A model generated the notes under the pieces. That model was not told the DNA's origin. It did not search any database and was given only the letters and a program-made list of their open reading frames with translations. Positions 11,590 through 23,500 of a DNA stretch of 64,000 nt are shown here, piece after piece. Source of the stretch: Branchiostoma lanceolatum (taxonomy: Eukaryota; Chordata; Leptocardii; Amphioxiformes; Branchiostomatidae). The stretch spans positions 24,127,925 through 24,191,924 of the forward strand of contig NC_089725.1 of NCBI RefSeq assembly GCF_035083965.1, read 5' to 3'. Numbering within the stretch: the first letter of the stretch is position 1; each line of letters opens with the position of its first letter. Made by a program: the position numbers and the translations under genes.

Positions 11590-12731
11590 TTTCCTCCTAA
11601 CCCGGTGGACGATGGGAAGGTTTCGGGGTGTGACCGTGAGCCTTTCACCTCATTTTCACACACGCGGGTTGACTTGTGGATTCATAACTAACGGAGAAAA
11701 TAACTCTTTGTTTTTTACGATATACCATATCTTTATCAAACGTTAAACACGTTATTTGTAGAGGAGAAGTCACTGAAATACTTTAATAACCTGTAAACTG
11801 CGCCCTCTTGCAGAATTACTATAAATTGCATGATGTGGTTTTTGTATCAGGGTTTGAAACATGAATACAGTATTCAATCTTCCTGGTTTCTTTAAAGTTC
11901 TTCCAACAAAGGTCGACATTGTTTAGGTTCTGAACCAGTTACTTGAAGCGACTGACTTCCAATCATTAAAATCTAAAGCTTGGGACAAGTGGAAGGAAAT
12001 TTAATTGGGAGTCACAAACGGCTGACTGCACTTAGTCTGCCCTTTCCACAGCTTAAAATACAATTGTATAGGGGAAGTTCGCTGTGTATGATAGAAACTA
12101 GTGAACAAAGAAAATACTTTTCGAAAGAAAAAAACTTTATTTACACAATGTATATACCAAAGGAAAAATGCCTCAAATATGAGGCTAACGTTAATTATGG
12201 ATCTAAATAAAACTCAAACTCAATTTCATATCATTCATCATAATCGTATATTATACTATACTGTTCAAGTCAACTAATGTTTCAACCAGAAGTAAAAAAG
12301 ATTGCCAAGATTGCAACTTGAAGTTGAACCAGATTACTTGTGCTATGCAGAACACGTGTTTGAAACAATGCTGTTTTAGTGACAGTAGACAGACATTGAT
12401 GACATACATGTATAAGTGGTGTCAATGAATTACCTAACGTTATTACAATAATTTGTATAAGTTGATCAGATACACATACAAGACCAGAAGGAGCTTCTAA
12501 CGTGTTAGAATCTACATGATTGAAGCAAAAAGATACAAATGCTGCACTATTACAGTCTTCATTGTATACTTCTAAACTCCACACGAACAAGGTTTGGTAT
12601 TGTTACAAAAATTGTCACTTCATACCTCACACTACATACAAACCAGTATAACTACACAGTATACATGTAACTACACAGAAATAGCCATGTGAGGCAGCTG
12701 TGATATTACTACATAGAAGCCCAGTCTGTGG
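11590..12731. other. WDR74 upstream region and MGME1 3' region
   Basis: WDR74 and MGME1 are on the same strand, so this stretch holds the WDR74 promoter and the MGME1 3' UTR. TTTATT at 12136-12141 (AATAAA on minus) is a plausible MGME1 poly(A) signal about 590 bases after its stop. No other gene is seen. Confidence 0.55.
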
Positions 12732-14897
12732 TTATGTGTGTCTGAATCTGAGGTTAAACTGGTGCAAGCGTTTGAGCCACTGTGTCCAGTAATGCTCTGT
12801 GAGTGCAGGAGGCAGCAGGTGGGCGTGACCTTTGTCCCCACTGCCATAGGCGATCACCAGCAGGGCCTTCTCCACCTGAGGGAGGGAGACAAAAGTTAAC
12901 CTTTAACATGCATGGAAATGTGACCCTAGCATAACTCTGTACTTCTAAATTGTACATGGTTTGCAAACAGTATATCTTGGTTTTCATTATAAAATAGACA
13001 AAGGATGCCTTAGAAATACATAGATGTTCAACTGAGTGCTCTTTTCAACTTGGTGCTCTTTCCTTGTCAACTTAAACTTGATAAATTCTTTGATAATCTT
13101 TCCACAGCTTCTCTTAATTTTTCAGTTGATGTTCTTCATCACCTCTAGTTTATCTCTCTAGACAAGCACATTACTTTTCCAGCTGCCACGTACCTGAAAG
13201 CCATAATTGTCATCATAGTTCAGAGCACCCGTGTAGGCTGCCACCTGCAGAGGGATGTCATAACACTGCTTCAGGGTGGGCTTCAGACGCTTGGAGGTTT
13301 TCCAGTCAACTAGGCACCACTGGCCCCTATACAGAAAAGACAACAGTTTAAAAATGAATTACGTATCTTTAAATGCAAACTAGATTTCAAGACCTTTTAT
13401 ACATGTACTATTGAATGTACAATGATCTTTCAAAATAGTTTTTGCAGCTACTCTTGCATTCTGAATTGTTCATGTGCCAGAACAAAGATGGAGGTGATAA
13501 GGACAATTGAATTGTTGGCAAGTTTAGGATGATCATAATAACCCATTGGCTGTTACAAAACAAATTCAGATCAACATGTTCTCACCTATATTTGGCAACA
13601 CAGTCCAGAATGCCTCCATACTGCAGCTCTGGGTGTTTAACAACACTCTCTACAACACAGACATCCGAGATGTCAGCTAAGACATGCTGGATGCTGGCCC
13701 AGTGGCCCTGGTTCTCCTCAGGGATGGTTAGGTCTCTCTCAGGAGTTCCTGTTAGAAGTTCATCAATAGCTGTGTGTATGGTCTGGCCCTCCCTAAAAGT
13801 GTCTACATGGGAGTAAACAAATACCATTGTTAAAAACAAAAATGACTGATTGAGAAGATTTCAAAAGGAGTATGGCAACAGTTTTAAGTGAATTCCCCAA
13901 AACATTTATCTGTTGTGTCAAGAAATTTTTCTTTATTGTTATGTTTAAATGTACATATAAATGTCACCCTGAAACAATCATCAGATCTGTGATGTAAACA
14001 AATATGCACATACATAAACAGTTTCCTACACTGAAAGTGTCACCCATTAGGAAAATATATCTAACCTTCCTGCAGTTTCTTGAAGCCTTCTTCCCCCAGC
14101 TCACTAATCATTCGTGCTTTCCATCTCTCCAGGACAAGCACACTCTCAGGAGGCATGGTCTTCCTTAATATGGACCCTACACTGGGCATGCCCAGATCTG
14201 GGACACTGTTCCCAGTCTCCATGTCGATCCGTCTGTCTGGCTTGACTGTCATGGGAGTGTCCTGTACAGGAGGCTCCTGTTGGGCTACAACACTTGTCAT
14301 TGGGAACTGCGGAAAGGACACAGCTGCACTACCTTGTACAGACAGTGTACGATTAGGAGCCATTTTTGATGACTCTCGTTGTTCTGGACAGCTATCGTCC
14401 TGTCCATCACTGCTGCTCACTTCTGCAGAATTTGTTGTCATGCTATCATTTCCCCCAGCTTTTTTGCTTTTTCTCTTCACTCTTTGTGACTTGTTGGTCT
14501 TTTGCTTCATAGCAAGCATATACCGTAAGTCAGGAGGCAGGCCCAGTTTAGCAGGTGGTATTTCTGTTATATCACCTTCAAGAGTGGAGGCTGACTGTTG
14601 TGAAAGGCCTTTACCTTCTTCTGTATCATTGTTGTCTTTTTTTAGCTGGTTTTTCTTTTGCTTCTTTTTCTTGGGCACTACTGGACCAAACACAGCATCT
14701 AGGATAATCTTTTCTCGCTGCATATCTGTGATAGTCCCATGTTGATCGCCTGGAACTGTTTTATCATTAATAGATTGCTTTGTGTGGAATAGAGCTCTCT
14801 GAGACTTTTCAAGGATGTTGCAAACAGGAAGAATCAATGCACACCTAGCAGGTGTTTGGAGACACTGCGCTACAGTCTTGGATGTCCAGGAGAACAT
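12732..14897 (-). CDS. MGME1: Mitochondrial genome maintenance exonuclease 1
   Basis: Single-strand-specific PD-(D/E)XK exonuclease that trims flaps and 5' ends during mitochondrial DNA replication. Four exons: 14066-14897, 13586-13802, 13194-13326 and 12732-12875, in phase, 441 residues (human 344). The extra length is in the first exon, a low-complexity Lys/Ser-rich segment after a basic, Cys/Arg-containing N-terminus suited to mitochondrial import. Conserved landmarks: VLERWKARMISELGEEGFK (end of exon 1), an H in the EGQTIHTAIDE helix, ILDCVAKY with catalytic Asp (about 344), and the VDWKTS motif (Asp 357, Lys 359), followed by PLQVAAYTGALNYD and YWTQWLKRL. All catalytic residues known from human MGME1 appear present. 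It is head to head with SYNJ2BP, 754 bases apart; both products are mitochondrial. Confidence 0.95.
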
Positions 14898-15651
14898 GGC
14901 GAATAGTAGTCAGCCACCGGCAGCTATTTACCTGAAAAAGAAATCATAACAATCTTTCATTTCAAACAGACATTGTGGCTATTTACCTAGTTGGAGAAAG
15001 GTAACAGTATCACCTGTCAGGGTAGCAGTTGACCAGCATTGGCAGTTACCTTTTTATAGGCTCACAGTTAACGTTACAAATGGATAAACACATGTCTGAC
15101 GCTTTCTGTTTAATAGGGGGCGGGGCTGCAAGTTATGTCACTTTTCTCCAGCAAAAATGCACTTGATGAAAATCCCCAATGATGATGGGGTGTGGGGTAT
15201 GTGCACACAGTGGGGAAGAAATCAATGTCAAATTCCTTTCATAAATTTTTAGTACAGCTTATTAAAGACAGTTGAGAAATCAGTAACGTTCATGATGCTG
15301 ATGCTATTTTTAATGATAACACGTTACCTTCTGGAGAAATGGTGCTATCCCATCTGTGCTCTTGCTACATCATCAGATTCACGGTCAACTACATAGTAAC
15401 GTGCAATAGCAAAATACCTTACAAATGGGCCCACAATCGATAAATTAATGAACAGCAGAAAAGCAGACCAACTTCTTCCCGCCACTGGAGGTCAAGGTGC
15501 ACCAGGTCAACGTTCCCATGATGCAGCATCCCGGGGTCAGGAGGTCACGGACCAGAAAAGTGAAACACAAAACCTGAACTCAGTCACGAGCTGGGTTTCT
15601 GAGCTTTGTTAAGTAAGACTGGAGGGTTCTGACAGCTCAGAAGTGATAGAA
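14898..15651. promoter_or_regulatory. Putative bidirectional promoter of MGME1 and SYNJ2BP
   Basis: The two start codons face away from each other across 754 bases. TTCCCATGATGCA at 15513-15525 resembles the core of ZNF143/STAF sites common in vertebrate bidirectional promoters. No TATA box stands out. Shared control is inference. Confidence 0.5.
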
Positions 15652-18287
15652 ATGGCCGAGGCAGACACCAATGGAGTTGAAGTGATCGAGCTGAACCGAG
15701 GGGAGGCAGGTAAGAGTAAGTGAGACCTCCGCTAGCCTCCGTCCGTCCTGCATGCGGAACTCATGACTGGCCATGTCATCATCAGTTAGTGCCGCCACTT
15801 AGGATCCCTAGGGATAATGTGCTCGAGATCGCACTTTCTGTATTCAATATCCTTCCGTTATTTCGGTAGCATACTTTAGTCGTGCCTTAGTCGTTGATAC
15901 GATTGACAACACAATTTGTGCCAAATATATCAATATGCATAACTTTTACGTTGCATTTATGTAATTTGTTTGCGTCGCTCAAATAATCACCTTCGTCAAA
16001 TGGTGCAAGTTATGTTTTTTTGCACGATATTGCACGACGGATTCACGAGACAACAGGAGCTACATATTATCAAACCTTTAGTCATACTAACAGTTAGTCA
16101 AGTAGATGAATAGACAAAATGAATAGTATGTTGTTGGCCAATTTGAAAGATCAACTTTGACGGTAGTTTTGTACTAGATCCTGGGACATCTTACACAAAA
16201 GTCTTGACTGTAAGCCCATTGTCATTATCATTAACCCTTTCTTGTGTTTCGGACTGTAGGTTTGGGGTTCAACATCAGGGGAGGTGTAGACATGCCCCAT
16301 GTCCAGGGCGACCCCGGAATCTTCATCACCAAAATACGAGAAGGCGGGGCAGCTGCACTCGATGGGAGGCTACAGGAGGGGGATAAAGTATTAGAGGTTA
16401 GACCTAAGCAAACTGTTCCATGTCTCATGTTGTAAACAAAAAATATTGTCACTGACGAAAGGTATTGGATGCTGCCGTGAAAGATCTGACCATTTACGAA
16501 ATCCATCCAGTTGCTAGAATAACTGTTTTCTTGCATCTTTCATTACCTGGATGTCTAACCTTCATTGACTTGTCATTCTATTATGTTCATCTATCCTGTA
16601 TTCTGTCTTTATTTTGGCAGCTTTTGTTATCATACTTTCTCCTTTCCTCTTCCAGCAGAGCTCTTTGCCTTCTAATTGTTGTTATGTAGCCTCCATTCCT
16701 GACCTGCCTTAAGGTGTGCATTACTTTCTTGTGATAGAATGTCTATACTTGCTCATCATCAACAGATATTGTGCCTTGTATTTGTTGTTGTCCTCTTTTA
16801 CCACTTCATATATTTTCAACTAGCAGGCTCTGTTGCGCGTTGTGAAAACTGTGAAATTATCATTTAAGTTTTAACACTTGTTACTTCTGTAGACAATCAT
16901 AAACATGCCTGGAAACATACAGCACTTAAGGTAAATTTTTGTCTTGGAATTCCAAATGCTTACTATTAGTATAGTCATAAATTGGGAATAGAATGATAGA
17001 CTAGTCATTGTAGGTGAAAATAGATTGTTTAGAATGGCTTCACTCATCATTACTTGACAATATTTTGACACAAAGCCTAGTCTTTAAAACAAAACAAAAA
17101 CAAACAAAAAAGACAAAGCTCAAGAACTAATTGTTCAACATCATCCTACAGATCAATGGGACATGCATAGAGTCTGTGAACCACCAGGAGGCAGTTCGCT
17201 TGTTCTTAGAGTCCGGAGACATCGTCAGGTTAAAAGTCCTACCTGGAGCAGAGAGAGCAATATTGGTGAGTCAGCCATATTTTCTTATAGAATATGTTAC
17301 ATGTGTACCTCTACTGAGTGAGATAGAGTTTCTCTCTTCTCACAGCAATCTGTATTTCTGTTGCCTCAAACATGCCACCCCACCCCAATTTTGTTAACCA
17401 TTGAAAAGAATTAGGCCACACCAACTTGATTTTATGGATGACATCCTCTGGAAACCCCAAAACTAATGCGCGCGGGCGAAAAAAAGAAAAATCCAGCAAA
17501 AAAAAATGCTGCTAAACCACAGGGCTACTAGTACTAGTACAAAGCTGGTATTGCGAATTGAACCACAGAACACAATTTGTTTGTAGGAGGTACATGTAGG
17601 TTGTCTTGTTCATCATAGCAGACTATTAGAAGGTACTTGGCTCCGAGGACTGTGGATGATATATGACTGTGATGAGAATACACCCATAAGAGCAGTTTCA
17701 ACATACATGGCATTAAACTCCATATTAAGCGATCCTCTGGTACAACTGTGCAAACGCAAAATCCCCCTAGCCAACATCGATGGCATACCAATCCACATAC
17801 GCCCCCAGTTTTCCGATAAGCCGGCACAATGCTAGCCTTTTGCGGCAATCTAAGTCGGCAAGTTCCGGAGTTCTGTGTAGCCTTGGAGGAGGTGATTTTT
17901 TTTTTTTTGACAACAGGCGAAAATCAATGCGCGCGCAGATGTCATCCATAAGATTAACTTGGTGTGGCCTTATAGGAAAAGGAAAATGCCTTCTCATACT
18001 GAGAGGTGTAAAGCTGACAAATAATACCTGACCATGAAGTGACCTATTTTATCCTTGTTTATAAGAAACTTAGCATGTTTCCTCCAAGCTTATTTATGGT
18101 AGTGTCAGTATGAAGTGAACAGCTGCTGACCACTGGTCCATGTGTACTGTACCCTCTACAGGAACAAGATGGCAGCATCATCAGGACAGGAAAGGGTTCC
18201 GGCGACTCTCAGGTGTTATGGTGGCTGGGAGCAGCAGCTGCTGTTACTGTTGTAGCCTTGTACACATTCTATAGGTATAGACACTGA
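15652..18287 (+). CDS. SYNJ2BP: Synaptojanin-2-binding protein (OMP25)
   Basis: Tail-anchored outer mitochondrial membrane protein with one PDZ domain facing the cytosol; in vertebrates it binds synaptojanin 2A and RRBP1. Four exons: 15652-15709, 16260-16396, 17152-17265 and 18162-18287, in phase, 144 residues (human 145). The PDZ starts with the carboxylate-binding loop LGFNIRGG (class I PDZ GLGF type), then [31 protein letters not shown] and NHQEAVRLF. The last 25 residues form a single hydrophobic helix (about 118-138) ending YRYRH, the basic tail that sends such anchors to mitochondria. Introns 2 and 3 hold repeats. The long 3' UTR appears to end at the AATAAA at 19478-19483. Confidence 0.96.
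16450..16568 (+). repeat. Dispersed repeat, CTGAAACGTCTGAC/ATCCAGTTGC family, copy 1
   Basis: The copy contains, in order, an ACTGACGAAAGG head, GGATGCT, a degenerate GAAA..TCTGAC, ATCCATCCAGTTGC and the tail ACCTGGATGTCTAACCTTCA. Other copies lie at 26110-26219, 27109-27204, 29719-29855, 30361-30463 and 51181-51248. It is a short interspersed repeat of unknown class, here in SYNJ2BP intron 2. Confidence 0.8.
17414..17969. mobile_element. 556-bp Harbinger-like non-autonomous element
   Basis: It begins GGCCACACCAACTTGATTT and ends with a near-exact inverted copy (…AACTTGGTGTGGCC). TTA flanks both ends (17411-17413, 17970-17972). Long inner arms share ATGGATGACATC and GCGCGC. TTA duplications and GG-ending termini are the hallmark of PIF/Harbinger elements; no transposase is encoded. 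It sits in SYNJ2BP intron 3. Confidence 0.7.
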
Positions 18288-20480
18288 CTGAGGAGCTAGT
18301 AACCTTATATATCTGATTAGATTTAAGATTCTATTGGTTTTTACAAGTCAAGTGTTTGCACTTAACTATTCAGGATATATTAGCAATTGTTATGTACCTG
18401 CAGTATGTGTTGTATTTTGTAGCACTGAATGCTGACTCTTCTGTTCATTGCACATGAAAATTGTAATTTTAATGGTCAAATCATCAAAGAATTATGTCAT
18501 GTTTCAATCAGATCCGTTGTGTTTGCACACAATATACCACCTCACAGCTCATTATTTTCACACATACCAGTGTTGATAATAGATGTGAATTGACTGTTGA
18601 TACAAATTTGTATAGTGGGACCAAGATTTCATGCAAATGTGGATGTATTGTGTATTTTACTGGCAAAGTGTAAGACTAAGATTGATAGACAAGTCAGCAT
18701 TGCTTCTTCTGCACAGGACTTGCCAATTTTAATAACTCTTTGCTGAAGCTGTGGTGCTCTTGATATAAAAGCCAACAACTTAATGTTGACCACTCTTCTA
18801 AATGAACTCAAACTCTAAACTCCTTTCATAGCTTAATGTAGGGATCACTGCAGTTAATTCAGGACATCTAGAAATATTGTGTTAGTTGAATGAGGTGCAT
18901 GGCTTGGTTTCTGCCCTACCAAGACTGCTTAAATCATCTTTCATGTACCGGTAATACTTGTTTGTATTTATATACAGTGAAATTCTGATTGATTGCCACT
19001 ATTGCTTTAAGCTTGAATTTGATGTGTGTTATGTTAGTTGGTCATGTGATTTGAAGTAATTTGTTATGATGTGTCACCTGATTTAATGTTACTCAAAATC
19101 TGGATGTGCAGAATATTCAGTTACAGGGTCTTTTTTTAATCTTAGAAATGTGACCTTCCAGTTACTTAAAACAAAGCCCTTCATTACTCCATGGATTGCC
19201 ACCAAATCTGTGAAATCTATAGATTGGCCCTGCAATAGAAAAGGAATTGATTTTCATTACTTAAGAAGTTGCCTAGCATTTTTTGAGAGTGATGATCCTG
19301 TTATAGCTCAGTGGCTGAATACTTCAATGAAACACTACTCTGTATAATGTCATATCACAACATTACTCATTGTGCAGTTGTACACATACTATGTAATAGC
19401 CCTGACACAAGCCTGACAAATGGGCTGTAATAACTCTGTGCCATATTTTTACATCTTTGTGTGTAATTTGCTTATGCAATAAAAGCACCTGAGTTTCTTT
19501 CCTTTTCCCAGCTTCTATTCTTATTTGTCAGCTTGATATCTGACATGTTTGCTGACAAATCATGCTCTTGTAAAAGTGATCCGTTTACCCCAATCATGTG
19601 TGTCCAAAAGAAGTGTTTTGACATTAAGTCAAAATGATATTGTACTATGTATATACAGTACTGTACATATTGGGAGAAAGTGTGAACATTTCTCAGCTTT
19701 GATAATAGCATTTTCCTCCTTTTGTAAAACACCCCTGCTGTACTTAGTGAAATAACTGAAAAAAAATTATAATTCATCACCTGGAACCTGCCCAGACCAA
19801 TTAAGGCTAGTTGAAAACCATTGAGTTCCAGGATTAGCTGCCTAGGATACGGCATTGATTAAGTCTTGAAAAACGCATCATCAGGGCCACATGTAGAATG
19901 CCTGGAAAGGTACAACATTTTTTTTCTTCTTTTAAGGATAATGAAAAGGGCAGATTAAAGGATAACGTTAGTTTCAGCTGGGCCCAAGGATTATACGGTG
20001 TGTTGCTGGCACATCAATTTTAAGATAAGTTGTGGGTATGAATGAGTTACAGTGTAGAAATAGTCACAAATAATGAGAGTGAGATGTCGCTATAAAACCA
20101 TGTGAATTGCTATTGACTTGTGCTGGTTTTCTGCATCTGTCAGATTAATTTGTGAAAACAAGGGGGTTTAATCTTTACCTCCTTGGTGAAAACAATGAAA
20201 TTACAAATTTTTTTAGTCGCTTCTGAAAATTACAAATTATCCTCCTGCTGCTATAAAACACTTCTGCTTTTGAATCACAAGCTTGAAGAAGAGAGAAAGC
20301 GGAGAAATGTGGCCTCTAAAGAATACAATATCGATAATCTACCTTTCAAGACTTTGAAAGTGAAAGCAGGCTTGGTGAAAGCGACAGGTATCATCAAGCC
20401 TGCGTTTATGCTATACGTCGCTGAGCGGCGTTTTTGAGCAGTCACTTACTTGCACGCTCGCTGCATTGTGGGCCACATCC
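18288..20480. other. SYNJ2BP 3' UTR and SYMPK upstream region
   Basis: No further gene is seen. AATAAA at 19478-19483 is the best SYNJ2BP poly(A) signal and implies a 3' UTR of about 1.2 kb. At 20152-20178 a small hairpin pairs ACAAGGGGGTT with ACCTCCTTGGT, one of several such mini-palindromes in the window. Confidence 0.55.
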
Positions 20481-20491
20481 AACATGGCGGC
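20481..20491 (+). promoter_or_regulatory. YY1-like site upstream of SYMPK
   Basis: AACATGGCGGC matches the YY1 consensus, 91 bases before the SYMPK ATG and preceded by CTGCATTGTGGGCC, which resembles a ZNF143-type core. If it lies in the transcript, its ATG opens a short upstream frame that stops before the real start. Confidence 0.5.
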
Positions 20492-20581
20492 GTGTAGTTT
20501 CAATTTTGTGCTTTTCTGAAGAATCGATACTAAACCATACAATTTTGAAGAACCCGCTGAAATTAGGAGGATTTATTCACG

Positions 20582-23500
20582 ATGGCTGCGGACAGTCGTC
20601 TCTCTATTGCCTCTCAGTTCTTTCTGGAGGACGAAGCAGGCCCCGCGGAGGCTGTATCGACCTCGGACAAGGTAAGGCCCAACCGGTCCAGAGCAGCCTC
20701 ATGATCTGTATTTTGCCTTCATATATATAGATTATTTTGCCTGTATATACTGCTACCGAAGTAATCACAGCCAGGCTTTATCTAGATTATAAAGATTATA
20801 GATTTCAAAGTAATGTAGCGTCACAGTCTGTATCATCATGATGCTGAAAAAAGCCACAACAAAGTCCACCTCTCCTGTTACTGATCATGATCCTGATTCC
20901 ACAGAAAACAAACTAGTGCAAGTTTTAAAACATTTTGCTGATTTCTGCTGATATTCTTCTGAAAACTACGTAGTATTGCCATTGTATGCTTGATTATTTG
21001 CTTCCCTTCTGATGGTCTGCCTGCAAACGTCCGTATCTTGACCCTAAGCGACCTTCTCTTTATTATTATTATTAAAGAGCATTTTTGTTAAAGAAGGGGG
21101 ACAAGTCTGACCCCGCAAATTACAGGCCTGTGTCATTAACCTCTGTACCATGCAAGATGCTGGAGAGGATTATAGTAAACGAATTGATCACTCACATACG
21201 GAACAATGATCTCACATGCGAGCAGCAGCACGGGTTCACACATGGGAAATCCACTATAACCAACCTGCTGGAAGCAATGGACGTTTGGATAGAGGCCCTA
21301 AGTCATAGCCTGCCAGTAGACGTAATCTTTTTAGATTATGCTAAAGCATTTGATACAGTGCCACACGAGAGACTTCTGAGACGGGTGGAATCCTTCGGAA
21401 TTGGCGGAAACCTTCTGCAATGGATTCGTAACTTTCTGACACAACGAAGGCAGCAGGTCGTGGTGAACGGAAGTGCCTCCTCATGGAAACCGGTTATAAG
21501 TGGAGTGCCCCAGGGTTCGGTCCTCGGACCGCTTCTCTTTACGATTTTCGTATCAGATATTCCGGAAACGATCCAGAACTTTGTCTCGCTGTTTGCAGAT
21601 GATACGAAAATATATGCTGCAGCCCAAAACTGTGAACTGAACGCACACACAACCTGCTTGCAGGCGGACTTGAACAGCTTACATGAGTGGTCGACAAAGA
21701 TGCAAATGCAATTCCATCCCGATAAATGCAAGGTCATGCACCTTGGGAAGGCTAACCCCAGACACAAGTATACAATGAATAAAGTAGATGGCACGATGCA
21801 CACGCTGGAGAGCATAGAAGAGGAAAAAGACCTAGGGGTCACCATTGATAAGAACCTGACTTTCAGCAAACACGCGCAAGTGCAGGCGAATAAAGCAAAT
21901 AAAACACTAGGGCTGATCAAGCACACCTTCTCACATGTGGACAGTGTATCCTTCTCACTACTGTATAAAAGCCTGGTTTGACCGCACTTAGAATATGCTA
22001 CGGCAATATGGTACCCCAAAACCAAGAGAGACCGAGACATGGTGGAAAGAGTGCAACGGCGAGCAACAAAACTGGTGAAGAGTTTAGCCAACCTACCATA
22101 TTCTGAAAGGCTGAGAGAACTGGACCTTCCCACGCTACATTACAGAAGACAGAGAGCCGATATAATCCAGCTGTTCAAGATCACACATGGGTTTGACAAA
22201 GTCAGAGTGAACAACCACTGCAACTTATGTGGGAGAGCCATGTTTACGCCAAGCTTGGCAACAAACACACGGGGACACCAGTTCAAGTATCAAATTCAGA
22301 AAGCTACAGGCCCGAGGGCACACTTCTTTCCCACACGAGTTACCCCTGCTTGGAACAAACTCTCACAGACCACGGTCAACAGCAAGACAGTGAAAGAGTT
22401 CAAGACAAGACTGGGGCAGGAATGGGGACGGCATCCAGACCTATACGAGTACCAATTCACATACTGATGCTACTACCGCCACAACTAGGACAGCCTTATT
22501 ACCCGTGAGGGTATCGACTGGCTGTGGTTCAAGGTAAAGATTCAAGGTAAAGATATATGTCTGACCTTCTTCAGGTGGTTGACCTGCTGAACCAGGCCTC
22601 CCTCATGCCCAAGGATGTGCAGAAGATCAACACACTGAAGCAGGTGCAGGAGCTGATCGTGCAGAAGGACCCTGCACTGCTGGATAACTTCCTAGATGTG
22701 AGTTCTCTTCAATCTGATTACTGGTATTAATCATTAATTTTTGTGGTTTTCTCTGTGACCTCTCACTGTAAACTCATTGCTTTGTATCATCACAAACCTA
22801 AGCGCGTCTCCTTTCCCCTCCAACTGCTAAATGAAATACTGTGTTAACATGTAATGTAATGAAATGGCAAAAAAGTTGGCATTTGTTAATTCAAAATTTA
22901 AGTTTCTGACTAAGGTTTATCTATAGGAGACAATGACATTCATCTGCAGGTTGCCACATGATTTGTATAACTTATTAGTTGTGAACAGTGGCATGGAGAA
23001 TGTGATGACTGTGATGACTGTTTTGTACCTGCAGGAAATGCTGGCTTTTCAGCAGGACAAGTCAGCCGATGTCCGCAAGTTTGTGGTAGGGTTCATAGAG
23101 GAAGCCTGGTAAGTGGAGGAAACTTCTTACAAATAAAGCTTTTTTTGGTGTACTTTCAGTTCTTGCCAGTATGTTTTTCAAGCGTTGACAACCTAGTTGT
23201 AGTGTGTTTTATTAACAGTATTTTGGCGTCATAAAAAGTCATTGTTTCAGTAGTTTTCTTTACAGTGCCTTACATGTAGCCTCGTATATCCATCCCTATG
23301 GAAGCTGCTAAGTCTCTTTTGTCCTCTCCTCTATATTTGGACACCTTATGGTCAACTAGTCGTTGTAGATTATGTGTACCTGATTTTGTGCTAAATCATG
23401 TCCTCTGTTTCCCCCTACAGTAAACAGGACCCAGAACTGCTGACTAAAGTAGTGGCCAACCTGAACATGCTGCTGGAGGATGAGAATGTCAATGTTGTGA

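Noticed and set aside
14080-14745. 221-codon open frame on plus
   Set aside because: Exactly antisense to MGME1 exon 1; hydrophobic, repetitive composition that mirrors the Lys/Ser-rich sense protein.
21336-22133. 265-codon open frame on minus
   Set aside because: Antisense shadow of the LINE reverse transcriptase.
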